From NCBI RefSeq assembly GCF_046736345.1, contig NZ_CP157210.1, positions 868,001 through 932,000 on the forward strand: 64,000 bases of DNA, written 5' to 3'. Each line of letters opens with the position of its first letter. Position 1 is the first letter of the stretch. Shown here piece by piece: positions 24,596 to 33,352 of this stretch. The notes under the pieces were generated by a model. That model saw nothing but the letters and a program-made list of their open reading frames with translations. It did no database searches and was not told the origin of the DNA. Source of the stretch: Hyphococcus formosus. Its GTDB lineage: Bacteria; Pseudomonadota; Alphaproteobacteria; Caulobacterales; Parvularculaceae. A program made the translations under genes and the position numbers.

Positions 24596-26014
24596 TCACT
24601 GGGCCTGATCCGAAAGCCGGGCTAGCGATTCCTCGCGCCCAAGCCCGTATAGCACCTCACCCAAGCCGGGCGAAGGGTGTCCTGCTGTTAAAGCTGCACG
24701 TGCAGGCTGGCCAATTGCGCCAAATCCGATGTTTCGGTCTGCGACAAATGTTTGCAGGCGTTCGTCAAGGGCGTCAGATGAAGTCCAAACAGCAGGATCT
24801 TCCAATAAAGCGACAATATCCGCCAGTATTTCTCTTGCGCCATCCTTTTTGAGCGGTTTTGCTGCTTTACCCTCGATCGTCAAAGGCCGGTCCAGAAGCA
24901 GGAAAGCGGCGGCTTTATTGATTTCGGCCAAGGTCGCGCAACGCGACTTCAAAAAGCTCACCGAACGGCGCAGACGTTCCTTTTTATCCGCATCAAGATG
25001 AGTTCCCCCGACCTCCAAGAACGGCGTTACCGCATCGATAAAGGCGTCGTCACTGAGCGCCGCAACATAATGGCTGTTCACATGGATGAGCTTGTCGAGA
25101 TCAAGCCTTGAGGGTGATTTTCCGACCCCGGATAAATCAAACAGGTCTTTGGCGCGCTTATAGGAGATGATTTCTTCGTCGCCATGACCCCAGCCAAGGC
25201 GCAAGAGATAATTCGCCAATCCTTCAGGCAGGATGCCCATATCGCGATAAGCCTCGACCCCGAGGGCACCGTGACGTTTTGAAAGTTTCGCGCCGTCTTG
25301 TCCGTGAATAAGCGGAACATGCGCAAAAACCGGAACGTCCCAACCAAGCGCCCGATAGATTTGTGACTGGCGCGCAGCGTTATTTAAGTGGTCGTCACCG
25401 CGCACAACATGGGTAATACCCATATCGTGATCGTCGACAACAACCGCGAGATTATAGGTCGGAACCCCATCACTCCGTAGAATGATCAAATCATCGAGCG
25501 CCGCATTCGGGAACGTAACGCGGCCCTGAACGGCATCCTCGACAATGGTTTCGCCCTCTTGGGGTGCCTTGAATCGGATCGCATAAGGCGCACCGGCCGG
25601 CGCGGTTGCCGGGTCCGCTTCGCGCCATGGGCTTTCAAAGCGGATATTCGTGGCTTTCGCTTTTTCCCGTGCGGCTTCGAGTTCGGCGGGGGAGAGGTAA
25701 CAGCGATAGGCTTTGCCTTCGGCCAGAAGCTGGTTGGCAATTTCTGCGTGACGCTCTGTGCGGGAATATTGGGAAACGGGCTCTTCGTCCCAATCAAGAC
25801 CAAGCCAGGTCAGGCCATCAAGGATGGCTTGAACAGCGGCTTCGGTATGGCGCGCGCGATCCGTGTCTTCGATCCGCAACAGGAACTTGCCACCACGGCC
25901 ACGGGCGTAAAGCCAATTGAAAAGTGCGGTCCGCGCACCGCCGATATGAAGATATCCGGTTGGGGACGGGGCAAAGCGCGTAATGACGGGTTTTGAATTG
26001 CTCGATTGCGGCAT
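24596..26014 (-). CDS. gltX: Glutamate--tRNA ligase
   Basis: This 472-residue class I aminoacyl-tRNA synthetase charges tRNA-Glu. The N-terminus TRFAPSPTGYLHIGGARTAL carries the HIGH-type motif, and GAKLSKRHGA is the KMSKS-type motif. A C-terminal anticodon-binding helical domain follows. Many alphaproteobacteria carry two GltX proteins; the C-terminus here (LDERLQTFVADRNIGFGAIG) fits the GltX1-like form, but I cannot rule out that it also charges tRNA-Gln with glutamate, a route usual in this class. It is divergent from comEC. Confidence 0.95.
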   Translation of the reverse strand: MPQSSNSKPVITRFAPSPTGYLHIGGARTALFNWLYARGRGGKFLLRIEDTDRARHTEAAVQAILDGLTWLGLDWDEEPVSQYSRTERHAEIANQLLAEGKAYRCYLSPAELEAAREKAKATNIRFESPWREADPATAPAGAPYAIRFKAPQEGETIVEDAVQGRVTFPNAALDDLIILRSDGVPTYNLAVVVDDHDMGITHVVRGDDHLNNAARQSQIYRALGWDVPVFAHVPLIHGQDGAKLSKRHGALGVEAYRDMGILPEGLANYLLRLGWGHGDEEIISYKRAKDLFDLSGVGKSPSRLDLDKLIHVNSHYVAALSDDAFIDAVTPFLEVGGTHLDADKKERLRRSVSFLKSRCATLAEINKAAAFLLLDRPLTIEGKAAKPLKKDGAREILADIVALLEDPAVWTSSDALDERLQTFVADRNIGFGAIGQPARAALTAGHPSPGLGEVLYGLGREESLARLSDQAQ

Positions 26015-26090
26015 GACTTACAGGCCGACTCCTATTTGGGTATTGTCTGCGTGAGGGGGATAGCACAGGATTTTTGCCAGTGCCTATGCC

Positions 26091-28295
26091 ATGTTTGGGA
26101 ACTCAGGGCTAGAAGCGGCAAAAGACATGACGGTAGAAACCGCCCGTCCGCAGATACAACGCCCGATTGTGCGAGCAGTCAGCGGAATATCGGTGGCGCG
26201 TTGGCGGTTTTTGATTTCCCAGACCGCGCTTTTATGGGCGCGCACAGAGCTAAGGCGCATTTCAATCTGGTCGCCTGTCGCCATCGCAATCGGGGCGGGG
26301 GCGTATTTTGGTCTCAAACAAGAACCGCAAGGGCATATCGCTGTATCCGCGCTCGCGTTGCTGATCTTGGTTGCGGTGTTCGTGACACGGGCGTCCTCCT
26401 CCCGGATCGCGTTGTTGAAAATTCCCGTCTTTACGGCGCTGTTGACGGTGCTCGGCTTTGTTGCGGCCGATTGGCGAACGGAAAGGGTGTTTGCGCCGCA
26501 ACTCAGCCGCGATCTGGGCATCAGGGAGATTTCCGGCCGATTGGAGACGTTGGAGGTGGGCGATAATGGCCGGCGCATTGTTATTGCGCTTGACCATATC
26601 GAGGGCATCCCCCCGGCGCAGCAGCCCGCGAAAGCGCGTATCACCTGGCGCGGGAAGGCCTTTGATACGCTGCCGGGCGATCACATCACCTTGCGCGCAG
26701 GGCTTTCGCCGCCGCCGCCGCCGGTCACGCCGGGCGGTTTTGATTTTGCGCGCCAGCTTTATTTCTATCGAATTGGTGCCGTGGGCTATGCGGTCACGCC
26801 GCCAATGGTAGATGGTGATGCGCCGCGGACGATAGGCCAACATCTGGCGACCAAGATCGAGATCATGCGTGTTGAGATGTTCACCCGGATTGTCACAAAA
26901 GCACCGGGCGAGGGCGGCGCGATCATTGCGGCGATTGTAACCGGTAAGCGCGACGCGATTTCAGAGCGTGCCGAGAATGTTTTGCGAGATACGGGACTTG
27001 CGCATTTGCTTGCGATATCCGGCCTTCATATGGGGCTGGCTACGGGGCTGGTGTTTTTTGTGGTTCGCGGCGCATTGGCGGGTATCGGGCCGATAGCCCT
27101 TCGCTATCCGATCAAGAAATGGGCGGCGGTGACGGCGCTCCTATCCGGTGCGTTTTATCTGGTTTTATCAGGGGGCGGATGGTCCGCACGGCGCGCTTTT
27201 ATCATGGCGGCGATCATGTTTATCGCAATCCTTGTTGACCGGCGTGCCTTATCGCTGCGCAATGTTTCGGTCGCGGCCGTAATCATTCTTTTAACAACGC
27301 CAGAGGCGCTGTTCCATCCGGGGTTTCAAATGTCGTTTGCGGCGGTCACCGGATTGATTGCGACCTATGAATGGCTCGCATCCCATGCGACGCCCGACCA
27401 GCGATTTGGTTTTATTGCGCGTTTGCGGCGCTATTTAATCGCGCTTGCTGCGACCGATATTATCGCCGCCATCGCGACCGCGCCCTATGCGCTTTATCAT
27501 TTCAATCGGGTCGCGCTTTATTCGCTTCCTGCCAATATGGCGGCTATGCCGCTCATGGGGTTCTGGATCGTTCCGACAGCGCTTGTGGCGCTGTTGCTCT
27601 CGCCGGTTGGGCTTGATGGTTGGGCATGGCGGCTATCGGCTTGGGGGATGGAAATCGTGCTCGGGATCGCATCGGAAGTTGCGTCATGGCGCGGCGCTGT
27701 TTCGGTCACCCCGCAATGGCCGCTCGGGGCGATGTTGGCGCTTACCTTTGGCGGGGTCTGGCTATGCCTTGCGCGTGCGCCATGGCGCTTGGCCGGGCTG
27801 CTCGCAATTCCGATTGCGTCGATCATGGTCGGCGTTGCGAAAATTCCGGCGATGTTTATCGCGCCATCCGGGCTGAATGCCGGGATCGTCACGGATGGCG
27901 AAATCGCGGTTTATAAAACCCGCAAAGACAGGTTTGCGATTGGCCGATGGAAAGAAGCCGCCGGTTTGGACCCGCTAAGCGCGAAAACCAGCGTCCTCAA
28001 GGAACATTATCCGTGTGATGAATGGGGATGCGTGGCCAACTTATCTCCCGACGTCACCGTCGCCTTTGTAACGCACAAGGATTCCTTGCCCGAAGATTGC
28101 GCGCGGGCCGATATCGTCGTTGCGTTTTATCCGGTGCGGCACATGGACAAAGAAGGCTGCAAGGCAAGGCTGATTGATCGGCGTGCTGTCTGGCGCAGCG
28201 GCGCACACACGATTTTTGTCGATGGAGAAAAGGTCAGACTTAAAACCGCAAATGAAATTCGCGGGCAGCGCCCATGGACCGCCGCAGCACAATGA
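26091..28295 (+). CDS. comEC: ComEC/Rec2-family DNA-uptake channel protein
   Basis: This 734-residue polytopic inner-membrane protein has an N-terminal DUF4131-type region with two membrane segments (about 55-130) and then the competence domain with many membrane helices, including the signature LAISGLHMGLATGLVFFV and the SGGGWSARRAFIMAAIMF block. The C-terminal 200 residues are a soluble domain without the HxHxDH motif of metallo-beta-lactamase nucleases, as is common in alphaproteobacterial homologues. It may import single-stranded DNA. An ATG at 26127 is an alternative start; neither has a good ribosome site. It is divergent from gltX and convergent with lexA. Confidence 0.92.
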   Translation: MFGNSGLEAAKDMTVETARPQIQRPIVRAVSGISVARWRFLISQTALLWARTELRRISIWSPVAIAIGAGAYFGLKQEPQGHIAVSALALLILVAVFVTRASSSRIALLKIPVFTALLTVLGFVAADWRTERVFAPQLSRDLGIREISGRLETLEVGDNGRRIVIALDHIEGIPPAQQPAKARITWRGKAFDTLPGDHITLRAGLSPPPPPVTPGGFDFARQLYFYRIGAVGYAVTPPMVDGDAPRTIGQHLATKIEIMRVEMFTRIVTKAPGEGGAIIAAIVTGKRDAISERAENVLRDTGLAHLLAISGLHMGLATGLVFFVVRGALAGIGPIALRYPIKKWAAVTALLSGAFYLVLSGGGWSARRAFIMAAIMFIAILVDRRALSLRNVSVAAVIILLTTPEALFHPGFQMSFAAVTGLIATYEWLASHATPDQRFGFIARLRRYLIALAATDIIAAIATAPYALYHFNRVALYSLPANMAAMPLMGFWIVPTALVALLLSPVGLDGWAWRLSAWGMEIVLGIASEVASWRGAVSVTPQWPLGAMLALTFGGVWLCLARAPWRLAGLLAIPIASIMVGVAKIPAMFIAPSGLNAGIVTDGEIAVYKTRKDRFAIGRWKEAAGLDPLSAKTSVLKEHYPCDEWGCVANLSPDVTVAFVTHKDSLPEDCARADIVVAFYPVRHMDKEGCKARLIDRRAVWRSGAHTIFVDGEKVRLKTANEIRGQRPWTAAAQ

Positions 28296-28350
28296 ACGCA
28301 GCACAATGACCGCAGCGCATTGACTGGCGCGCAATCGCGCCTGGGTCGAT

Positions 28351-29085
28351 CTAGTGATACCGACGCATAAGCGCCACAAGTTTGCCTTGAACCGCCACGC
28401 GATCAGGGCCGTAAATCCGCGTTTCAAAATCAGGGTTCGCCGCTTCGAGCGCGACTGACGCACCTTTCCGGCGCAAGCGTTTCAGGGTTGCTTCCTGATC
28501 GTCGACAAGCGCAACGACGATTGCGCCGTTCTCGGCATCGCTGCACCGCTTGATGACCGCATAATCACCATCATTGATGCCCGCTTCGATCATCGACTCG
28601 CCCTCGACCTCAAGGATGTAATGCTCGCCGCCACCAAGAAAGGCTTCGGGTGCGGAGAAACGGTCAACCTCATGCTGGATCGCATCAATCGGCGTACCGG
28701 CGGCGATTTTACCGAGAACCGGAAGGTCAACACTGCCGGCAGCGGGGTGCGACGGTTGCTGCGTCCGGGCCGATGGACGCGATAATTGCCGCACGGGTTT
28801 GAAATTGGAATTGACGATCGCCGGTTTAAACCCGCGTTGTGTTGGCGCGGGCGGGGCGGCCGCCGTCATGTCGTCAGGCATTTTCAAGACTTCGAGCGCC
28901 CGGGCACGATGCGGCAATCGCCGGATAAACCCGCGTTCTTCAAGCGCCGTTATCAGACGATGGATCCCTGACTTGGAGCGCAGTTCCAGCGCTTCTTTCA
29001 TCTCGTCGAAAGAGGGCGACACACCGCTTTCGGTGATCCGGTTGTTGATGAACAGTAACAGCTCATGTTGTTTTTTCGTGAGCAT
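28351..29085 (-). CDS. lexA: LexA SOS repressor
   Basis: This 244-residue repressor has an N-terminal winged helix (MLTKKQHELLLFINNRITES and on) and a C-terminal S24 self-cleaving domain. Cleavage is expected at A129-G130 in GKIAAGTPID. The catalytic pair is S164 in EGESMIEAG and K202 in EATLKRLRR. The linker (about 70-118) is long and Pro/Gln-rich compared with E. coli LexA. The ATG at 29085 matches the family start; an in-frame extension to 29211 is not supported. A GTTC-N7-GTTC SOS box at 29232-29246 indicates autoregulation. Convergent with comEC. Confidence 0.96.
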   Translation of the reverse strand: MLTKKQHELLLFINNRITESGVSPSFDEMKEALELRSKSGIHRLITALEERGFIRRLPHRARALEVLKMPDDMTAAAPPAPTQRGFKPAIVNSNFKPVRQLSRPSARTQQPSHPAAGSVDLPVLGKIAAGTPIDAIQHEVDRFSAPEAFLGGGEHYILEVEGESMIEAGINDGDYAVIKRCSDAENGAIVVALVDDQEATLKRLRRKGASVALEAANPDFETRIYGPDRVAVQGKLVALMRRYH

Positions 29086-29231
29086 GGTCCGGCCTCGCAT
29101 TCTTTTGGCCATCGCGCCAACGGGTATGGCAAAGCTCCATACAATTGGCAGCAGTGGCGAATAAGTGTTTGATCTTTCAACGCAAGGCTGTTTACACAGC
29201 CGAAACGACAAGAGAACAAAACAACAACGAT

Positions 29232-29246
29232 GTTCTATTGTTGTTC
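29232..29246. promoter_or_regulatory. LexA (SOS) box, alphaproteobacterial type
   Basis: GTTCTATTGTTGTTC matches the direct-repeat LexA box GTTC-N7-GTTC known in alphaproteobacteria. It lies in the gap between lexA and the upstream LysR gene, 147 bases before the lexA start codon. A related GAAC-type motif lies at about 29216. Confidence 0.85.
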
Positions 29247-29283
29247 TTTTTCCCCGTCAACTCCTAGTTGGATATGCGGGTCT

Positions 29284-30177
29284 TTATGAGCTGAGGCCTT
29301 TTGAGACCGACCGAATAAGATTGGCGACATTGTCTGCCCGCCGGGGCATCTGTCGGCCCAGCTTTTGAATCAACCACAGATCATGGTGGCAGCTGTGCTC
29401 AAGAGGCAGGACCTCTAGCTTATCGCGGTTCGGGAAACTATCGACCCCGCTTCGGGGAAGAAGCGTGTAGCCAATGCCTTCGGCCACCGGCGAAGGAATC
29501 TGGCTTATCTGATTGATATAGGCGCGAATGCGAAGCGATTCTGACCCGGCATAGCTGGTTGGAAAATTCTTCGGAAAGAGTTCATCAGCGTAAGTAAACC
29601 CATCGGGATGGGCGATAAAACCGAGGCGGTCGAGCGCAGCGAGAGTGATTTTTTCGCGCGCGGTCCCGGCTGGTGCGACCAAGCATAATTCTTCGCGACC
29701 GAGAAAATGCCCCTCAATGCGTGGGTTCGAAGGTTCCTGGCTGACAATGCCGAGATCGAAATCACCGCCAATAACCCCTTCGATGATCTTGTTTTGCGGT
29801 GTCGCTTCAAGCTTAAGGACCAGATGAGGGGCTTTCTGCATCGCCTTTATCAACGCTGGATAAAGCAGCATCGCAAAGCTACCGGAAGAGGCGATGACGA
29901 CCTCCCCGGAATGCGGGTCGTCCTCGGTGATCAATTCGAACAGGCCATCTTCTTCTTTGCGGCGCTTCTGGCCAATGGCAAAAACCGCTTCCCCGGCAGG
30001 GGTTAGGGTAAAGCTTTTGCCTTGTTTGGTTATTAGTGGCTGGCCGACTTGCTCTTCTAGATTCCGTAGATGCTGGGAAACACCCGGCTGCGTCATGTTC
30101 AGTCGGGAGGCCGCGCGGGTGAAATGCGCGGTCTCACAAAGAACCGTAAAGGTTTCCAGCCATTTTGAATTCAACAT
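29284..30177 (-). CDS. LysR-family transcriptional regulator
   Basis: This 297-residue protein has an N-terminal winged helix-turn-helix (FTRAASRLNMTQPGVSQHLRNL, in two parts) and a C-terminal periplasmic-binding-like effector domain starting with GEVVIASSGSFAMLLYP. It would act as a tetramer on a nearby promoter. It is divergent from the VOC gene at 30281. The gap contains an AT-rich imperfect dyad (ATAAAT at 30199 with ATTTAT at 30218), a plausible operator. The usual inference is that it controls the VOC gene. The inducer is unknown. The pair interrupts the alphaproteobacterial trpC-to-lexA neighbourhood. Confidence 0.93.
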   Translation of the reverse strand: MLNSKWLETFTVLCETAHFTRAASRLNMTQPGVSQHLRNLEEQVGQPLITKQGKSFTLTPAGEAVFAIGQKRRKEEDGLFELITEDDPHSGEVVIASSGSFAMLLYPALIKAMQKAPHLVLKLEATPQNKIIEGVIGGDFDLGIVSQEPSNPRIEGHFLGREELCLVAPAGTAREKITLAALDRLGFIAHPDGFTYADELFPKNFPTSYAGSESLRIRAYINQISQIPSPVAEGIGYTLLPRSGVDSFPNRDKLEVLPLEHSCHHDLWLIQKLGRQMPRRADNVANLIRSVSKGLSS

Positions 30178-30280
30178 GGATCATAAGTAGGCGTTATCAT
30201 AAATAAATCAAATAATAATTTATAATACGCGCTAGCAGGGCCTATTTCAGTGTCTCCAGCAAATTGAAATGGAGACCACG

Positions 30281-30778
30281 ATGCGTCCAACACCACGAAG
30301 CTTCTCACATATTGGCCTGTCAGTTCCGGATCTGGATGCTGCAGTTAAGTTCTATACGGATGTTCTAGGGTTTTATACCATCATGGAGCCCACCGAGATT
30401 GTCGAAGATGACAGTGCGGTAGGGCAAATGTGTACGGATGTTTTTGGGCCGGGCTGGAAGAAGCTGCGCATTGCGCATCTATCGACCGCAGACCGAATTG
30501 GCATTGAGCTTTTCGAGTTTACTGACAATTACGCACCAAAAGAAAACCTGTCGTTCCGTGAACACGGGATGTTTCACTTCGCCGTTCAGGACCCGGATGT
30601 CGAAGGGCTGCTTGAAAAAATCATCGCCGCGGGCGGCAAGCAACGTATGCCGATCAGAGAATATTTTCCGGGCGAAAAACCCTACCGCATGGTCTATGTC
30701 GAAGATCCGTTCGGCATTGTTTTCGAGCTATACAGCCACAGCTACGAGCTGACCTATTCAGCGGGTGCCTATCAATAA
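30281..30778 (+). CDS. VOC (glyoxalase/dioxygenase) family protein
   Basis: This 165-residue vicinal-oxygen-chelate protein has two beta-alpha-beta-beta-beta modules. The N-terminal module begins FSHIGLSVPDLDAAVKFYTD with a metal-ligand histidine. The second contains MFHFAVQDPDVE (histidine) and the closing FGIVFELYSHS (glutamate). Such proteins include glyoxalase I, extradiol dioxygenases and resistance proteins, and the reaction here cannot be fixed. The ATG at 30281 has GGAGA at 30271-30275, a better ribosome site than the in-frame ATG at 30269. It is divergent from the LysR regulator and convergent with trpC. Confidence 0.88.
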   Translation: MRPTPRSFSHIGLSVPDLDAAVKFYTDVLGFYTIMEPTEIVEDDSAVGQMCTDVFGPGWKKLRIAHLSTADRIGIELFEFTDNYAPKENLSFREHGMFHFAVQDPDVEGLLEKIIAAGGKQRMPIREYFPGEKPYRMVYVEDPFGIVFELYSHSYELTYSAGAYQ

Positions 30779-30789
30779 AAGGCATGGCG

Positions 30790-30831
30790 AAAAGCCGGTA
30801 GCGTAGTCCATAGGACTACGCATCTAGCGGC
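30790..30831 (-). terminator. Terminator-like double hairpin after trpC
   Basis: A perfect 9-bp stem GCGTAGTCC/GGACTACGC (30801-30809 with 30813-30821) and loop ATA sit inside an outer GCCG/CGGC stem (30794-30797 with 30828-30831). On the minus strand the outer stem is followed by TTTT (30790-30793), so it fits termination of trpC. Confidence 0.65.
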
Positions 30832-30836
30832 GCTTA

Positions 30837-31634
30837 TCAGGCTGCGCTTATGGGGGCCAAAAGGATTTTGGTCGCCGCTTCGACGTCGTCATGGCGCATC
30901 AGGCTCTCACCCACAAGGAAGGCCTTCGCGCCGTGACCGGCCAGGGTCACAAGATCGGCGTGGGTGGAGATTCCGCTTTCACTCACCAAAAGGGCCGTGG
31001 GCGGAGCAAGCCGCGCAAGTTCAGCGGTCGTATCGAGCGTCGTGACAAAAGTTGCGAGATTTCGGTTGTTTATACCGATAAGGTCAGCATCCAGCTTGCT
31101 GGCGCGTTCCATCTCTTCGGGGTCATGGGTTTCAACCAGAACATCAAGGCCCCATTCTTTGGCGGCGGCCATGAGTTCACTTGCTTGCGCATCCGACAGG
31201 CAAGCCATGATTAGCAAGATGCAATCGGCACCCCATGCTCTGGCTTCGATCACCTGATAGGGGTCGATCATAAAATCCTTGCGCAAGATCGGCAGGGATA
31301 CGGCTTTGCGGGCTTCACGCAGAAAATCAGGCGCACCCTGAAAGCTCGGTTTGTCAGTCAGAACCGAAAGACAGGCGGCACCACCAGCTTCATAGGCTTT
31401 GGCAATTTCGGTCGGATTGAAATCGGCACGGATTAGCCCCTTTGATGGGCTTGCCTTTTTGATCTCTGCGATCAGCGCAAAACCATCTGATGCTTTTTTC
31501 GCAAGGGCATTTTTGAAACCGCGTGCGGGACCCAAATCTCGCGCAAGGGTCTCAAGAGCGGCACTCGGGATATTCGCCTTGGCCGCTGCGACTTCGTCTT
31601 TTTTATAGGCAACAATATCGTCGAGAATGGTCAT
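30837..31634 (-). CDS. trpC: Indole-3-glycerol phosphate synthase
   Basis: This 265-residue TIM-barrel enzyme converts CdRP to indole-3-glycerol phosphate in tryptophan synthesis. ALIAEIKKASPSKGLIRADF carries the catalytic lysine, LRKDFMIDPYQVIEA the second lysine, and LIGINNRNL and SESGI the phosphate-binding loops. It is a stand-alone TrpC without a fused TrpF, as is usual in alphaproteobacteria. Its start overlaps the trpD stop by four bases (ATGA), indicating translational coupling. It is the last gene of the trpG-trpD-trpC run, with a terminator-like hairpin downstream. Confidence 0.96.
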   Translation of the reverse strand: MTILDDIVAYKKDEVAAAKANIPSAALETLARDLGPARGFKNALAKKASDGFALIAEIKKASPSKGLIRADFNPTEIAKAYEAGGAACLSVLTDKPSFQGAPDFLREARKAVSLPILRKDFMIDPYQVIEARAWGADCILLIMACLSDAQASELMAAAKEWGLDVLVETHDPEEMERASKLDADLIGINNRNLATFVTTLDTTAELARLAPPTALLVSESGISTHADLVTLAGHGAKAFLVGESLMRHDDVEAATKILLAPISAA

Positions 31635-32650
31635 GATGTTTCGTTTGAAATTCTAACTAGATTTTCGAGCGCTGTCTTTGCGCTACCGCTATCGATGGAT
31701 TGTTCCGCTAACCTTGCGGCGTCGTTGAGATTGTCCGCTTTGCCCGCAACGATCAGGGCCGCTGCTGCGTTCAACACCGAGATGTCGCGATAGGCAGATT
31801 TCTTACCGTCCAGAAGGTCACGCAGCGCAACGGCATTCTCCGCCGGATCGCCGCCAGTCAGGTCCGATGCCTTCGCGCGATCAAGACCCGCATCTTCCGG
31901 GGTGACGTCGAACTCGCGCACTTTGCCATTTTCTACGGCGGCCACATGGGTTTTGCCGGTCGTCGTTAACTCGTCGAGCCCGTCTTCGCCGTGAACAACC
32001 CATGCATTTGTGACGCCCAACAGCGGCATGACCTCTGCGATTGGCCGAACGAGATCGCGGGCAAAGACACCCATGACCTGACGCTTGGCGCTAGCCGGGT
32101 TTGATAGGGGGCCAAGCACATTGAACATCGTACGGACGCCCAAGGTTTTTCGCGCATTGACCACATGCCCGACCGCCTTGTGATGAAGGGCAGCGAACAT
32201 GAACCCGACATTGGCTTCGGAAATGCAGCGGGTGATCAGCGCCGGCGGAATATCGAGTTTGACACCCACCGCTTCGAGAACCTCAGATGAGCCAGACTTG
32301 GACGAGGCGGATTTATTGCCGTGTTTGGCGACGCGCGCGCCCGCACCAGCGACGATCAGTGCAGCGGCCGTTGATATATTATAAGTGCCGGCACCATCGC
32401 CGCCGGTTCCGCATGTATCGACGACATCATCGGGCGCATCGACCTTCAGCGCATGGTCGCGCATCGTTTGTGCTGCCGCCGCGATTTCTTCGACCGTTTC
32501 GCCGCGTGCCCGAAGCGCGCAAAGGAAGCCCGCAATCTCGATATCATTGGCATTGCCCGAGAAGAGCGCATTCATCGCTTCGCGCATTTCATCAGGCGTC
32601 AGCGGCGTCCCCGAGGTGGCGCGCGCCAAATGCGGTGTGAAGCTACTCAT
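31631..32650 (-). CDS. trpD: Anthranilate phosphoribosyltransferase
   Basis: This 339-residue enzyme transfers phosphoribose from PRPP to anthranilate. The PRPP loop is DTCGTGGDGAGTYNIST (about 79-95), and KHGNKSASSKSGSSEVLEA is the conserved metal and anthranilate site. The C-terminal VHGEDGLDELTTTG is typical. Length matches monofunctional TrpD. It overlaps trpG upstream and trpC downstream by four bases each, so the three genes form a tightly coupled operon. Confidence 0.96.
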   Translation of the reverse strand: MSSFTPHLARATSGTPLTPDEMREAMNALFSGNANDIEIAGFLCALRARGETVEEIAAAAQTMRDHALKVDAPDDVVDTCGTGGDGAGTYNISTAAALIVAGAGARVAKHGNKSASSKSGSSEVLEAVGVKLDIPPALITRCISEANVGFMFAALHHKAVGHVVNARKTLGVRTMFNVLGPLSNPASAKRQVMGVFARDLVRPIAEVMPLLGVTNAWVVHGEDGLDELTTTGKTHVAAVENGKVREFDVTPEDAGLDRAKASDLTGGDPAENAVALRDLLDGKKSAYRDISVLNAAAALIVAGKADNLNDAARLAEQSIDSGSAKTALENLVRISNETS

Positions 32651-33228
32651 TTTGCTCTTACATCCGTCAGAAAATTCGAAAACATTTTGGCCCCATATTC
32701 GGTCGCGATGCTTTCCGGATGGAATTGCACACCGACAATCGGCAAGGACCGATGCGCCACGGCCATGATCTCGTTATCATCGTCCGCTTGCGCGGTAATG
32801 GTCAGTTCCTTCGAAAGGCTGGCCCGGTCCGCGACCAGCGAATGATAACGAACAGCCGTGAAGGGCGAGGGCATCTCCGCAAAAACACCGCCGCCGTCAT
32901 GAATGATCTCGCAGGTTTTGCCGTGCATCAGCTTGCCAGCGCGCTTAATGATCCCGCCGAAACTCTGCGTAATAGACTGCATCCCAAGGCAGACCCCGAA
33001 AATTGGCGTGCCGGATTCCTTTGCGGCATCCACAAGATCAAGGCAGATCCCGGCTTCGTTGGGGGTGCATGGGCCCGGCGAAAGCACAATCGCCTCAGCG
33101 CCCATGGCAATTGCTTCCTGGGCGGTCAGGGCGTCGTTACGAACCACCTTTGTATCTTCGCCCAATTCGCCTATGAGGTGAACAAGGTTAAAGGTGAAGC
33201 TGTCATAGTTGTCGATCAATAGGATCAT
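32647..33228 (-). CDS. trpG: Anthranilate synthase glutamine amidotransferase subunit
   Basis: This 193-residue class I amidotransferase supplies ammonia to TrpE. The N-terminus MILLIDNYDSFTFNLVHLIG, the oxyanion block VLSPGPCTPNEAG, the catalytic cysteine in GVCLGMQSI and the His-Glu pair in VQFHPESIATEYG are all present. Length matches stand-alone TrpG/PabA proteins, so it might also serve PABA synthase. It is separated from trpE by a gene on the opposite strand, so trpG-trpD-trpC must have its own promoter in the 124-base gap at 33229-33352. Confidence 0.96.
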   Translation of the reverse strand: MILLIDNYDSFTFNLVHLIGELGEDTKVVRNDALTAQEAIAMGAEAIVLSPGPCTPNEAGICLDLVDAAKESGTPIFGVCLGMQSITQSFGGIIKRAGKLMHGKTCEIIHDGGGVFAEMPSPFTAVRYHSLVADRASLSKELTITAQADDDNEIMAVAHRSLPIVGVQFHPESIATEYGAKMFSNFLTDVRAK

Positions 33229-33352
33229 TAGAGCCGAGAATCAGTGATAGTGACCAAAGAATAACGGTTTAACGCCACCACCCGCATGTGCAAGCGCGGA
33301 ATGGAATTGGTGTCAGTCAAAAAATGAAGATGACGGCGGCGCAAAGATAAGA

